The notes: a model not told the origin generated them from the letters alone. Shown: positions 31,701-44,882, counted from the first letter of the stretch. The stretch is 64,000 bases of DNA from Symsagittifera roscoffensis (GCF_963678635.1 NC_087064.1:31217932-31281931), one strand, 5' to 3'. Made by a program: numbers and translations.

Positions 31701-34700
31701 AAGTTAACTAAAGCTAGTAGTTTTGGCTAGGCATTTTCTTAGCACGCATACATGCTTTCGCCTGGCAAAGATACCGCAATGACCCTAATATGATTTTGCT
31801 TGAAAGGTGATTTGCTTTTGGGTTGAGAAAAAAGAATCAGATCTCAAATAAAAACAAGGAGAGCCAGTTGCTGTCCAAGTAGTACAGAATGTTCCGACCA
31901 GATCCTCAGAAAAAAAAAATTTTTCTTCTAAATTGTGTCTTTATTTGTGCGGTGTGTATAAAAGAACTATACGAACGCGGAAAAAGTTAGTGAACTAGGC
32001 CTAACGACTACATATGTCTTCAAACAATAAATAAACGAAAAAAAAAATGAAACCATTTTTCAAAAAAAACTCAATTTTTTGCATTGAAGTTTAGAAAAAA
32101 CTCTGAAAATGTTTTTTGTTTACCAGAGAAGCACTAACTGAAGCTTCCAAAACTAGTTTTCCTTGTAGTAAGATCAAGTTTTTAGCTGAAATTTTGTAAC
32201 GAACATATATAACATATATAATTTTCTTATATAACCAACGTTACTCGAAATTTGACTAAAACTCAAAAACTTTAAATTTGTTTCTCTCAATACTGGGAAA
32301 AAATTTTTATGTCGTTCGACTGAAAGGCTCTAATTTTTTTATATTACTAGAACCAGCAATCCGTTGATTGTTTGTTGTACCTGTTTTTGTGTGGGATCTT
32401 CAAAAAAACCAAAACACCCGAGTGTTCAAAGATCGGAACAGAAAACCTTTAGTTGCAATTTTTAAGTTAAACTTGTTTTTTACTAATTCCAGCAAAATGC
32501 TCTGTTGATGGCTTGTAGCAGCCAAGCGTTTTCTAGCGACGATGCAGTCGAACGAACAGTTTTGGTTAATGATGCAGGCAATTATATTGTGCCCAAAATA
32601 CCAGTGCTTTCTTTTTTTTTCGCATTGAACTCGTCGTGGGTTTATTCACATTTGTTGACCTAGCTCACTCTATGTTCTCCTCTCTTTTTTTTAAACCAGA
32701 GCCTTCGTAAAACCCATAGAACAGGATATAGGAATTATCGAACAGTATACCAAACTTGGCCCATGAACAACGTGATGATTCGTTTTTAGTTCACTGAGCA
32801 TTTTGGGGCTCGAAATCAAGAATAGTTTACAGCTATTATTTAAAAAAATATTTTGTAGAAGTATACCCATTGAAGATGCGTTTATACCTAAAATGTTCTA
32901 AAGAGAGCGTAAAAAACTAACCTAAATTCTCTAAAAACCTAACCTAAATTCTCTAACCTAAATTCACTCCATACGGTTGACCTTGACACCATACCATTAC
33001 AAAATAATAATTAATACGTAATCATATGTCACTCATTATACATCACCACACTTCCCTTGCATCAATTCAGAAAGTATGGTTTTTAATTTTACAGCTCTAT
33101 TAATAAATGTACTTAGTTTTAGGTGTTTTGAGAGTTCAATAGTCTCCCAACCCTTTTTCCCTCTTTCGGGGTAAGTGAAAGTTTTTTGCAGGTCGCTTAC
33201 AGGCTTTCTATTTCTTCTAAAATCTGACGGTGATCTTCCTCTGTCATGTTGATTGCTAATAACTCGTCAGAAAAATCCAGATCATCTGTTACTATCGGAC
33301 CGCTGGAGTCTCTGCTTATGTTCGCAATGTCAGCAGTCCCATAACAGTATCGATTAGCCCTTTTGTTTCCGCAGTTGAGTGCTTCGCAACCGGTGGGGAG
33401 CTGACCACCCTTACCGCCGGTGACGTAGCGCTTGATTTGGCTGATAAGAGTGCCGGAGGCATGTCTCCCGTCTCAATAGCGAGCCCTGCTTTTTCTCAGG
33501 AGTATTTGGACGCGTGCCAAACTTGATGCTTCGGGCACTCTCAGTTTGACCATTGATATCTTTCCCTGCCAGTACACGCAATAATACTTCCTTAACCGCG
33601 GCGTTTATGGCTTCTCGAGTGCGCTGAATCTCGGCCTGCACCACATCGACCAGTTTGCCGAGTCTTTCTTCTGTTTCTAATGCGTACTTCGAGACCTTAA
33701 TAGACGAAAATAGACGAAATCTATCATTGAATGCTTGTTGATGCGGCTTTTTCAAAACCCTCCAAAAAGTGCCCGGATAACGCAGTATCAAATCCACTAA
33801 TGTCGTCCTGTACATAGTCAGCCCCAAAAAACGACACATTTCATGGTCGAAGTATGTGTCTTCAGCGTTACGTTTTTTAGGGCTCGGGATCTTCGTTCGT
33901 ATACCCCTTTCCTTCTGTATTTGTCCCCGGTCACGACTATGACAAGATCCGCTGGGGTGGTTGGCTATGTTGAGAATTTATTTCGGGGTCCTCAGTTTCT
34001 CGCAAATTTCCTCTTCATCTGAACTGTCCTTCGCCTGTACTACATTTACCGTTGCGGTCTCCGAGGAAATGAGACTGGTGAAAAATCGTTCCCACAAGAA
34101 CTTGGGGGTTTTCGATCACGTAGTGGCCGGGTATTTTGCCTCACTGCTCCTCTCGGCGTTTGAACCTGCGGGCTACTCGAGTCTCTCAGATCCGTCGGCA
34201 CGACTATGGGCAGTGACGCGAGGCCTTTGATTTTCATTGGCTCTGACCTTTCGGCCTGTTCGGGCCGCTTGTGGAGACTTACTGATCTCTCCTGAACGTC
34301 CATTCCTGAGGTTTCGTATGGCGTGGGGAAAACTTCCTCCGCTTCCTCCGTTGACAAAATTATAATGGACTGCCTTGCTCCTTTACCCTTGCGCTGAAAT
34401 CTACTTTAACTCCACTGTTTTCTTCGGAACTCGAGAAAGGGACGATTCCCTTAGTCTTTGTTGACTGTGCGACGTTTTGACGCGAAACCGACACTGAACA
34501 ACTGGGCGCAGAGTTAGCACTTATGTCCAAGTTTTCACTGGGCTTTTTAAGAACATTAGCCCCTCCGACGAGCTGTCAATCCAAATTGGATTGTCTACTG
34601 ACCAAGACTTTTTGACCCCCCTATTCTTATCCTCGACTCCCGAGTCGGGAGCAGCTTGGGAAGTCGTTTCCGATTCGAACAAAGCGGCTCTTTTTCTGGG

Positions 34701-37700
34701 ATCTTCAAGGCTACTTGCTCGTCGGTTGTTCGAGTCGGTCAACTGTGTGCTGGGTGTTTTCGAAGCCGGCTGTGTCGCTTGTGCCGGTTCTAACGATTTT
34801 TCACTTAAACTATCGAAATATCAGATTTATGAATCACCTTCCCGGAATCAAATGTGATCGTATGCTCAGTCTCTCGCACAATTTTTTCCGACAAAGGTTC
34901 AAAATAAGGTTTCGATTTTGACCGATCTTGTTTTTTTATTCGATAGAGCTGGTAATCTTTTTTCTGACCACTCAAGATAGGTGCTTTGTTTGGGGTTTCC
35001 TGACTGGGCCATGCACCATCCTCTTTTGAGTCGCCACCAAATGTTCAATCCGGTCGTAAGTTCTCATCATTTTAGTATTGTCGGCAAGGTATAATTTTGC
35101 ATCACCTGGCTCGGGAATTTTTTCTTGTTTGTTTCTAAGTTTTTGACAGAAGCCGTTTTAGCATCCGTGTGCCAGATTGTATTTGGTTTGTGACCAAAAT
35201 GTGCCTCAAACGGCGAACAGCCCATTGACTGATGAGTTTTTTTGCAATTTTTATACAAAATTTCAGTGAACACTGTTTCGAGAGCCTCTCTAGATGTTTG
35301 GAAAGAAGGCGCCATAAAGCGTTCTCTAATAGTTCTGATACATCATTCGACAAGACCGGTTTCCCGGTGTTTTTTACAGGCGCAAACATCACTAGAATGT
35401 TATTGTAAAAATCCCGAATAGACTTGCAAATGAAGCCCGATCCTTGGTCAGTCCAAATGAACGACGGTATGGCGTGTAGCGCAATAAAGCTTTCAAAGAA
35501 GTCCTTAAAATCGCCAGCAGTGGTTCGGATAGTAACTTGAAGTGACTTAAACTTAGAGAATCGATCTACACAGATGAGATAATACTTATTAGCTGCCAAA
35601 CCGCCGGTAACCGCCCTAGGAAGTCCAAATGAATCTCCTGATTCGATTCCTCTAAAAAGTGAAGAGGCACACCATCTCCCTCGGGAATAACTGATTTGAG
35701 ATTCTTACCGGATTTTTTATGCACTCTCGAAATATTGCCGCCGTCAACTGTATTTGCCGGTTCACGTGAGGCCATCAAAAACAATCATTGGCTACGTGCC
35801 CGAATGACCTTTATGTAGGCGCATCCTTATTGGAGCCCGCAACTGTGGAAGCATCACCATCTTGTCGTCGAGAAAAAGAATGCCGTTGGATAAAAATAAA
35901 TTACCAAGATAATTGGCAAAGTATTGGCCCAAGTACCGAATCTGACTGTAATTGCTTGATTGTAAAGCTTCAATAATACAACTCAAAATTTCAACCGCCT
36001 TCGTAAGTATACCTACAAATTCGGCGTCGAAAAACTCTAGTCATTTAAACAGGGTAGACGGAAACATTTCTGGTCGGATAACAGAAGTTTCAGCCGACGG
36101 CTGTTTTGAAGAAGTAGTCCCGTGGACATTGATAACTGGCAATTTTTCGGGTATCCTGCCCTTCATCAGATTTAACAAGAGTATTCATCCTTAATGGATT
36201 TACTAGCAAACAGTTTTTGCGTTACTCTGTGCGCTTGTGACCAACAAAGCAAACTTTAAACAAATGACAATATTGAAACGCGTTAAAGAGTTTCTGCGCT
36301 TTGATTTCCTTCCGATGACGCAATTCTCGGTCAAAATTTGTATACTCGATTATTTCATTAATTGGAAAATTTGCCGCCGTATTTAGTTTAGCCGCTGGTT
36401 GAAATAGCCTACTAATTGCAATAATTTGTGCTACGGCGAAAGTATTATCCAATTCGGGTTGTTTTGGCGCTTATCCCACGGGGTGGCGAGACATATAATC
36501 CACCAAATCCATATTCTTGCCCGAATGTGCTCGATTTCGTAATCGAACGGTTATAGTCGATGTACCCACCGTGCTAAAGTTGTTTTAGTATTTTTCTCAT
36601 CGGATAAACACCAGAGAAATGCTTTATGATCGGTGACTATCTTCAAGGGAGCTCCAAACAAGTAGTTTTGATAATGAGTTACAGACCAAACAAGAGCCAA
36701 AAGTTCCAATTCGTTTCTACTGTATTTTAGTTTGGCTTCATTTGGGAACCTAAAGGTTTACGAAATTGGTTTTCATCCATCGGAATGTACCTGTTCCAAT
36801 GCGACCCCTAGGCCCTGTTCAGAAGCATCACATTTTACCTTAAAGGTTTTGTGCACGTCGAAATGATGATTTTGGACAAATTGGCTGACAATAACCTTCA
36901 TCTGCTGAAATGTTTTTTCATGGGAGTCGTCCAATTCAATTTGAGAACATTTTTTTTCACAAGCTACCGAAACGGTTCCTTTTTAGCGGCAAAGTTTGGT
37001 ATAAATCTGATAAATTGACCCTATTAATGGCTGAATGTCAGTGATGTTTTCCGGTTGTTTCATTTTTTACAAAAGACTCGACTTTTCGTTCGATAAGTAC
37101 CCTATCTTTAGTGGACAAGCAAAATTCTAGTCACTCCATTTCTTTAACAAAGAAAGTACATTTACTCCCTTTAACCGCGGCGTTATTGGAATCAAGAACT
37201 TCCAGCGTCCGCGTGACTTCACTTCAGTGGGTTCATTGGAATTTCTGGTTGCAATTAATACGTCATCTAAGTACACATGCACCCCCGGTAAGTGTCCTAG
37301 CAAAGAATCAATTATCCGCTGTAATTCGTTGGGCATATACCAACCCGTAAAACCCCGTTTTAAACCAGTATGTTCCCGTTATTGTTCTCCCACGATGCTG
37401 AAGTTACATTGCCGGCTAATAGCTTCACTAAATTGCATTTGGGAATACCCGTTTTTTAGGTCGATTTTGGAAAACCAAATTGGATCCTCGTTATTACCGC
37501 TATTAGCCAATGCAACAATATCCACCAATTTTTTCAAAATGAAAAATTGGTGGCATTTGCGGTAAATTTGTTTTTTGAATTAACTTTGAATTTAGTGCAA
37601 GTTTCAAGGACCCATCGCTTTTAGCGCTTATGACCGTCGGTAAAATAAAACAATATTCCGTGCATTTGCCCAATTTTACGATATGACCGTCTTCTATTAG

Positions 37701-40700
37701 GCTTCTGATGATTTCCTCCGCCTTGGGTAATATGTGAATGGAGACCCGTTTACCTTTAACCTGAATTGAGCGCAGCGGATCATGGGAATGTGTACGAACT
37801 TCGCAATTTCTAAGCATCCCTTTTCGTTCGAATAAGTCCTTGAACCCATACGAAAAAATTTCCTTGAACCGATGCAAACTTTACAAAGTTCCGTCGTATA
37901 GGCGAGTACTGAATCCCCAAACAATCACCCTGCATCTCTACCATGTTTACTGAACCAGATGTCGATTTTGTCGGACTTCGATGCCCAACTGAGGTAACGC
38001 ATTGCGGCCAATGATATCTCGCTGACCGCCAACGGCGATGAAGAATTCCACACTTTCCGCTAACCATCCCTCTGAACAAATTTCAACAAAAATGCGCCCA
38101 ATTACTTTGATTGTATCTTCTGTTGCACTATAAAAAGCTTTCTTCGGGTGCATTTTTTAAAAAACCTATTCTGGATCCTGAGTTCGTGCAGATTTGATTA
38201 TGATATAAAGGACACCGGACTAGCACAATCAGTTTGGAATTCATCTTTCCAACGATTCACTCCAAGTTGACCGTCTATAGCGTACGATTCTCACGGCCCG
38301 ACCTATCCGACACCATCCTTATAGCGAACCTCCCGAATTCTTTTTCGGTCTTTTCTGTGTCCCACTTTTGTATTACATTCATTTCGTATTGCGTAAATTC
38401 CGAATCATCAACTTGATTAACTGCTACTTTGTTACAATGTTTAGCAAAGTATCCACGTCCACTACAGTTGTTACAAATGATGTTTCTAGCAGAGCAGTGT
38501 TCTCTATGGTTGGTTTTAACCAATTCTAGCAATTATGACCTTTGTCTTGCCGTTGGCCTTTGACGGCGTTCACGGGTTCTCGCTTTTTATACCCTGACTG
38601 TTGACTGCCCCCGGTATTCGATCAATCCCACACCCAGTATGCAATCGGCCTATCGGAAGTATAGCTCCACTGAAACGTCGTTGCTCCTCTTTTTTTTTGA
38701 TGACATCCCGAGAATATTTGACAAAATCACAATTATCTTTTAAGGGCGACCTACCGGAAACTTTCGACGTGATGATTTACTTTCTGGAAACAAAAATGAA
38801 TGTCAGAGATTCGTCCTAAAATCCCTCTCTGAAAGTTAACGCCAAACAGCACTCATCGCAGAGTCGCGTTTTGATGAAAAAGTTGCTAATATTGGTATTC
38901 CACAAGGGTGTTTTTTTACCTCTACTGTTTTCTATTTAATTTAGACCGATCTGAGAAGTGTTCACATGAGCAGCGCTTAAGTATCAGATTTATAACTGAC
39001 CATCTACAAGTCATTGAAAAAAAAATGAACCACCAGATGCCGCTATAGCTAGGCAGGTTGATTGGATTTCCATTTGGTTTAGAACAATGGGTTTAGCGCA
39101 AAATCCTGAATGAACAGAGGTACGTGTTTTTTTTAAACCGGCGTAAAAAACCGGGTCAAAGAGAAAAGCTTTTGCGATACATCAGTTGAACTCAAGAAAC
39201 GCTTGGTTTCTCTTGGAAAAAGTATAATGAAGCAAAACCTTCTCTTGAGTTTGAAAAAAACGCTGTCTGCAGCTCATGCTGGTTTCAATTACTAAAATGA
39301 TACAGCATAAGAAAGTAATTTAGTGTTCATAATATACGCATGCTAGGACGAAACCTTTGCATTAGTTTGTATGCGGGCTTTCCCGATTATCAGTTGTTTT
39401 TTCAGCCTTCGAGTTTTGAAAGTTTTCGTCTATTTCTGCATGTTTTACCTTAGTTGCCAGTGAAACGCAGAAGTGGTTTTAGGCTTTTATAGTTGTTAGA
39501 AAATGTCTGTTTGAAGACAAAAATGTACCAATATATATGCGTTATGCTTATTCATCGATAAAACGCTTGTACTCCAGTCGTAACTTTTTCTAACCCAGGT
39601 TGTCGAATCAACTGCCAATTCGCGTCAAAATGGGAAATGTACAAAATTTTTCATAGAACTGCTTAAAATGGCCTTCTTAATTGAATGTTTTAACTTCAAA
39701 TGGTTTCAAGTTCGTGAATAGCAAAAAAAGTGTTTTTAGATTACATAGATTTAAAAAAATCCTGAGATTTCAATTTGGAGGGACAGCATGGAAACGTATC
39801 GGAAGCTGAACAAACAAATTAGACCACTAGCAATGCACCAGTGCGTTCAGTTCTTCAGAACACAAACATTTTGCTCCGGAAAGCTTGTATTTGAAGATGT
39901 TCTTCATCCAGTGGCTTATGGCATACGATATCTGGTTCGGGATTTTTGTCATGATTTCCAGAAAATGTGATAAAATACGAACGATTGGTTTTAACTTTTT
40001 AACAAAACATTCGTTAGTCCAATATCACATGGGAGCTGGCAGTTTGATTCTAAGTTTCAACCAAAAAACGCGACAATCCAAGCTCAAAATAGAGTTCAAA
40101 ATGTTAAGATAACCAAAATCAAATACAATTAAGAATTTTTCTCGCAAAAAAATTCGCTTCAAAATTGTTCAGCCATTCATGCCGACTAATCTCCGGACGA
40201 AGTTATTGCAGAAGAACGCTTACGATAATTTAAACTCAATTTAAGCTAATTCTCAACCAGTTTGCGACAAAAAGTTTTCTTGGAGAAACCCTTGGAACTT
40301 TTGAGTATCGAGAAAAAGTAAATCAAGAAGACACGATGATGGTTTAGATCTTTTTGGTCTACAATTTATAGTATAACTTAATCAATCGTTTGAAAATGGA
40401 GTGAATACTTGTCGAAGACAACTTTCTTCCTCACATTTTTCTCATAATTAGGCAATGTACATTTTTTTGGTTCATAAGGCTACTCGTCTTTTTTGTGTGT
40501 TTGCTTGCCTCAGAAATTAGAACCAGAATTTCGAAGTGCTGTATTGAAGAACTCCAAAAGCTCTGTTAAGTTCGCACATAACTTATTTGTAACTCCGCGA
40601 TAGTTTTGTATGGAATGCTTCTTGTATTTTTTAACACTGATATAACTGCAAAATTAAAAGTTCTGGCTTTGAAATTTGAAAACTGTCAGTAATTTTCAGC

Positions 40701-41248
40701 TACAGAACTGCTTTGTGCAAATAATAAATTGTGCTTTGGAAGCAAAGCAAAACATATTAAGTTTGTATTAAATTCGTGAAAAAAGGCTCCTGCATTGTCA
40801 AATTTCGATGCGAAAACTTTTTAAGATTTATTTGGGAGGCGGCATTTTTTTCAAATGCTATGAATTTAAAACGAAAAATCAATTTTATTTGAATGTCAAT
40901 TTTTTTTCAGGCTCTGCGTTCGGCAATATAATGTTCAGTTTCTTTGATGTCGTCAACGATGAAAGATACATTCGGGATTCGGAACTCGACCGAAAGATGG
41001 TTTTCTACACTTTTTGTATCGACTGGTTCTTTGCATTTTCAACTATCGGTTTCGTATTTCTGCTGCCGACTCAGAAACCGATGGCTCGAAAATGGCGCGA
41101 GGAGGGAGAGAAAACAGCCAATAAGAAGACGGCGATATGTCTCCTGCTCTTCGTGTGCTCTGGATTTGGGTTTTCTCTGGTTCTGTCGGCGTTTACATTC
41201 TTCGAAGAAACCAGATGTCTGATCATTGCAGGAGGCGCTGGATGTTGA
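28612..41248 (+). CDS. Folate-biopterin transporter (BT1/FBT family), four visible exons
   Basis: A multi-pass membrane protein of the FBT family (major facilitator superfamily), moving folates or pteridines across a membrane. Exons at 28612-28718, 30170-30768, 31014-31395 and 40911-41248 join in phase (1, 0, 1) through GT-AG introns of 1451, 245 and 9515 bp, giving about 475 residues. Family hallmarks are the SDSVPICGLRRLPY loop, the VEPLVKGYQSVLINLLSALG stretch, GVIRNQFLWYADD and the C-terminal CLIIAGGAGC just before the stop. About 11-12 hydrophobic segments are visible. One or more N-terminal exons (about 100 residues) are not found and may lie upstream of element B. Transport substrate is family inference. 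Confidence 0.8.
29099..29781. mobile_element. 683-bp non-autonomous TIR element with TA target site
   Basis: Begins CCCGGGATGACC and ends GGTCAACCCGGG, flanked on both sides by TA. The inverted repeats extend inward for roughly 60-90 bp with gaps, sharing AAATGCTAGTCATAC in one arm and GTATGACTAGCATTT in the other. No transposase is encoded. The TA flank and structure fit a Tc1/mariner-type MITE. It sits in the intron between the first two visible transporter exons. Confidence 0.8.
30170..30768 (+). CDS. FBT transporter exon, five transmembrane segments
   Basis: The acceptor is CTGTAACAG at 30161-30169 and the donor is TTTTCG/GTGAGC at 30768/30769. It encodes about 200 residues: hydrophobic helices around IIFLSSCIMFLL, AILFGIAYTCMAW (with the DCCIDGL motif after it), AAAFFAMFFATF, LVVSVGCIVTLIY and MFVSILFGF. 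The in-frame ATG at 30148 is upstream of the acceptor and is not a start. Confidence 0.8.
31014..31395 (+). CDS. FBT transporter exon with VEPLVKGYQ motif
   Basis: The acceptor TTTCAG ends at 31013; the donor is ATAG/GTAAAC after 31395 (phase 1). It encodes about 127 residues with the most conserved block of the family (VEPLVKGYQS, then four hydrophobic stretches). This is the strongest evidence for the family call. Confidence 0.85.
33411..33839 (-). CDS. Hypothetical ORF at 3' side of remnant C
   Basis: 142 codons on the minus strand. The middle is predicted helical and coiled-coil-like (YALETEERLGKLVDVVQAEI, then RTREAINAAVKEVLL). The start is the first ATG (MCRFLGLTMY). No family recognised. 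It follows the C-terminal tail of remnant C on the same strand, so it may be an element-encoded protein or part of another insertion. It is open in an otherwise wrecked region, which is notable. Confidence 0.35.
   Translation of the reverse strand: MCRFLGLTMYRTTLVDLILRYPGTFWRVLKKPHQQAFNDRFRLFSSIKVSKYALETEERLGKLVDVVQAEIQRTREAINAAVKEVLLRVLAGKDINGQTESARSIKFGTRPNTPEKKQGSLLRRETCLRHSYQPNQALRHRR
34046..38830 (-). pseudogene. Remnant C: degraded Gypsy element related to element A
   Basis: Minus-strand fragments in correct Gypsy order, each in a different frame. Gag scraps (about 38600-38830). A zinc knuckle at 38275-38532 whose His is Tyr (CSGRGYFAKHC). Protease end IIGRNALPQLGIEV (37947-38153). RT N-terminal part (37503-37877) and YLDDVLIAT (37127-37336). 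RNase H connection (about 36480-36980). Integrase pieces (35067-35986) with WTDQGSGF. The charged tail (34521-34742, DNPIWIDSSSE; 34046-34357). It is much older than element A, with many frameshifts, and no LTR pair was found. Confidence 0.75.
40911..41248 (+). CDS. FBT transporter last exon and stop codon
   Basis: The acceptor is TTTTTTTTCAG, ending at 40910. Two bases complete the Gly codon split by the intron. It encodes about 112 residues with three hydrophobic segments and a cytosolic Lys-rich loop (RKWREEGEKTANKK). It ends in CLIIAGGAGC-TGA, the usual end of family members. Confidence 0.8.
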
Positions 41249-41942
41249 TCTATTTTGTAATCTCAACTCATAGATCTCTTGTCAAAAACTTTGTGGTTCG
41301 AAGTTTTTTAGAATTTTTTTTTCGAACAGCAGCGCTCTATGGCACAATCCCCTGATACTCTATCTCACTTAAGATTTTTTCGTTCAGCTTCAATTAAGCT
41401 TTTAGACGATTACGCGCAACAATCAAAATTTATTTCAATTGGAAACTTCGAAAACATTTACTTGTAAAAACTTGTATCATTTTCCTACAATTGCAGTATC
41501 ATTTGCAACAATTATTTAGTAGTCTTCAGAAAATTTAACCAAACTAATCGATCAGCCAAAAGAGTCTCCAGTGTTGAAGTCACCAGCTGATTTATACTAT
41601 TTCCCCCCTTTGTACTATATTGAGGTATCCATTTTTGGCTGACTGACCCTAAAATTTTTCTAAAGGCGTCTACTAATTGGCGCCTACTATTGTACTAATT
41701 TTGAGGGGAGAGTGCGCGCCGAAAAGACGCAATTTTTTGGTCAAATTTTTCCAAAAAGTGCCTAAAAACGCCTTTTTGACCTGTGAATTCAAAAACTTGC
41801 CTGCGGCGCAGGCAATTCAGTCAAAATGCAGTGTTTATAGTGATTTGGGAGAGCTGAGAAAATCAATTTGGTCGACTTTAAAAAAAAAGGTCGACAAAAT
41901 TGTATTTCTAGTGAACTCTCTGTTGGTGACTTCACAGTAACC
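41249..41942. other. Intergenic downstream of transporter
   Basis: AT-rich; no gene supported. The transporter polyadenylation site should lie here, but no clear signal stands out. Confidence 0.35.
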
Positions 41943-42321
41943 TACTTTCGTAACGAAAGTAAAAGAATATTTGTGCTCAGGGTGTTTTTTTCGAAAGACA
42001 AATCTCGACTTTTTAACTAGCCTTTTTTGACAGAATTTCTTTATCTCATTTAAAAAGTATTGTTGTCTTGAGCTTATATTTGAAAAAAATTTTCATCTGT
42101 GATCATTTTTCGTAAAATTATGGTTGTTTAAAAATTCCCATTTGGGCCAGTTTGGGAAAGTTAACAAGCAATATTTTTCGCGCTATAAACGCGTAGGCGG
42201 AGAATTAATCGGTTTGAAAAATAGTTCCAAATTAGCTGAAGGAAGCTTATTTGCTATATTTGATTTGTTACTAGGAGCGAAATCTATCAGTTGCTATTTT
42301 ATATGGCGTGTGGGAGGATAA
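41943..42321 (-). repeat. Repeat family R1, copy c (inverted)
   Basis: Reverse-complement copy of 20-399: it starts with TACTTTCGTAACGAAAGTA and ends near TATGGCGTGTGGGAGGAT. Clearly diverged. Confidence 0.65.
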
Positions 42322-42840
42322 ATTTCACAAAAAATCTCAAATTAAAAACTAATTTCGATTTATGTTATTACTTTTAAGGACCCAGGATTGGAAATTTTAT
42401 GACATTTTTAAAAACTACTCGAAGGTAAAAAAAAGACTTGCCGGATTAGATAAAGCTTCTTCTATTTCGCTTCAATGCTGTTTTTTGTATTCTTAGTTTA
42501 TTTTGAGATGAACAAGCGAACGAAAATTACGGTTTAGCTTTAAAGTTTTTCCCAATTATTTCTCTCTGAATATGGCTTTGTCTCAGGTTCTGTTGGCTTG
42601 TAAAAATACTGATTGTCGTGCCTGCGATTCTCACAGGATGTATGAAAAGTTTCGCAGCCTGTCTAAATATAGTCCATTTCTCTCACTTTCCTACATTCCA
42701 GACTAACTTGTTTTGTTGAGCGAAACTCTTTCTTCTTGTGCTTTAAGATTGTTTTTTTTTGGATTTCTTCTGAATTATAGATATATCTCAATGCAACGGG
42801 CATAGGCCTGCTTGCATGCGTGCCGCTTAGCCTTTGGTTG

Positions 42841-42990
42841 GTAGTCTGACTTTTGAACAAAGTGACGAAATGTTTGTGCTCGGGTCTTTTTTCTCCTGAG
42901 AAATTTTGACTTTCCAACTAGCAACTTTACTTTTGATGGAGTTAGTTTTTTATATCATCCGAAAGTTTTTGTTGCTCCAAGAAAATGGCG
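42841..42990 (-). repeat. Repeat family R1, partial copy (inverted)
   Basis: Holds only the hairpin-side third of the unit (TTTGTGCTCGGGTCTTTTTTCT, then AACTTTACTTTTGATGGAG). Confidence 0.45.
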
Positions 42991-43140
42991 ATATTTTAAA
43001 ATTTTTTGACACCAGTTAGAGGCTGTCGGAGCAATTCCTGATCTAAGAGCCGCCATGTGTTGTTTTCCTGAGGACCTGGCTGTTAGACATCGCTCAACTA
43101 AAATCGATGCAATATTTGAAAAATTTGGAATAATTTATGT

Positions 43141-43499
43141 TTTGACTTTTGGAGAAAGTGACGGAATATTTGTCCTCGGTTTGTTCTTTTGTCCAAACAA
43201 ATTTCGACTTTAATTAGACATTTTTCACAGAAGTTTTTTGTCCTAAGCTTCATTAAAAAAAAAGAAAATATTTCATATTTGATTTTTTTCGTAAAATTAT
43301 GTTGGTTTAAAGATAGCCACCTTGGCTAAAGTAGGATTATCAAAGCACGATTTATTTTGTACTGTTAACGCGTGAGCGGAATTTTAATCCGTCCTAGAAC
43401 TTGTTCCAAATTGAATTAAAGCCTGATATTTATTATATTTGACCCTTTGATATATCGAAAAGTATCTCTTTGTTTTTCACATAGCGTGTAGGGGGATGA
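43141..43499 (-). repeat. Repeat family R1, copy d (inverted)
   Basis: Inverted copy beginning GACTTTTGGAGAAAGTGACGG and ending CATAGCGTGTAGGGGGAT. More diverged than copy c. Confidence 0.6.
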
Positions 43500-44489
43500 T
43501 TTTCAAAAAATCAAATTTGAAAAAAAAACTTTTTTTTCCGAAAGTTTCATACGCTTTTCAAAGCAATCACTTAGTAGATTTTAAAAGGGAGTCGGAACAT
43601 TAAAGGCTACTGATACGAGCTGTCTGGTCTCACATTTGCAACTGAAACTTAAACTGAGGCATGCCACATTGAACTGAGTATGTACTTTAATTGCGCAAGC
43701 GAAGCGGCACGCATGCAATTCAATACAGCTCCTAATTCAACAGTTTAAAAGCTGTTTCTGATACACCGAAATAACAGGTTGAATAAGTTTAAATATTAAA
43801 CGCAGTCACAACTATTTCTTGCAGATTATTTACTCAATAGATTCGAAATTTTCTGTTCAACTCCTTCGCAACGCGTTAACTATCGTTAATGCTAGTTGTT
43901 CCGACTTTCGAAGAAAACGCAACTTTCAATATCTGAGTGTTTTTTTTTTCAGTCAGTTATTGCCGATCGAAATCGTTTTCAACAAAAAATATATCTCATT
44001 GAAAATATTGACTTCCTGAGTTTAAATATAAAAAGATAATTTACCTCCGATTTTTTTTGTAAAGTACTGGGGGTTTCAAAGTAGGTAAATTGGCCATATT
44101 CTGGACAAAATTATGCGCGCTTTTAAGAATTTAATTTTAATGCTTAGAGCGTAACGCAAATAATTTATGCGTGGTTAACTATCCCGCACAACAAAAATGT
44201 TTTAAATTGAATTGAGGCTAATTGGTCGTACTAATTTTGTTCGACTCAAAATTTTGCACTCTGGTACCGTCCAAAATTTATGAGTTTTCAATATTTTCTT
44301 TTCCCAAAAATTATTCGATATGAATAAAGGAACAGTCGTAACATTCAGGGCTTTGCCCCCATATACGAGCAGTCTTCCTGAATGTTCCGACTTCCTTTTA
44401 AGGTTTTGGAGCAGTAATAACATAAAAAAATTAAATGTAATAAAACAAAATGAATTTTTTTTTCGTTCTAAAAATTGAGTTTTTTGAAA

Positions 44490-44879
44490 ATTATCCCCCC
44501 AGACGCCATATAAAGTACAAAAAGATAAATTTCGCCCCTTGTAACAAACCAATTAGGGCAAATAAGCTTCTTTCAACCAATTTGGAACGATTTCTAAGGT
44601 TGAATCTGCGCTTACAAGTTAAAAGCGCGAAATATATCGCGCGTTAATTGTCCCTAATTGGCCAAAATAGCAATCTTTTAACCCCCATAATTTTACCAAA
44701 TATGGATCACAGGTGTAATACTTTTTCGAATTTGAGCTCAAGACAACAATACCTTTTGAATGATATACAAAATGAAGTCCACCAAAAATGGCTAGTTAAA
44801 AAGTCGAAACTTGTGTGAAGAAAAAAAACCCACCCCGAGCACAAATATTCCGTCACTTTCGTTACGAAAGTCGGAACAA
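44490..44879 (+). repeat. Repeat family R1, copy b
   Basis: The copy closest to 20-399: long near-identical stretches including CAAATAAGCTTCTTTCAACC and CACCCCGAGCACAAATATTC. It ends in the hairpin CACTTTCGTTACGAAAGT followed by CGGAACAA. Confidence 0.75.
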
Positions 44880-44882
44880 CTA

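Larger units (their letters stand above)
31396..40910 (+). other. 9.5-kb intron of the transporter gene
   Basis: Intron between 31395 and 40911, with GT at 31396 and TTTTTTTTCAG before 40911. It contains remnant C (about 33.4-38.8 kb, antisense) and otherwise AT-rich sequence. At 32921-32965 an AACCTAAATTCTCTA-like unit is repeated about three times. From 38.85 to 40.9 kb I see nothing recognisable. Confidence 0.7.
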
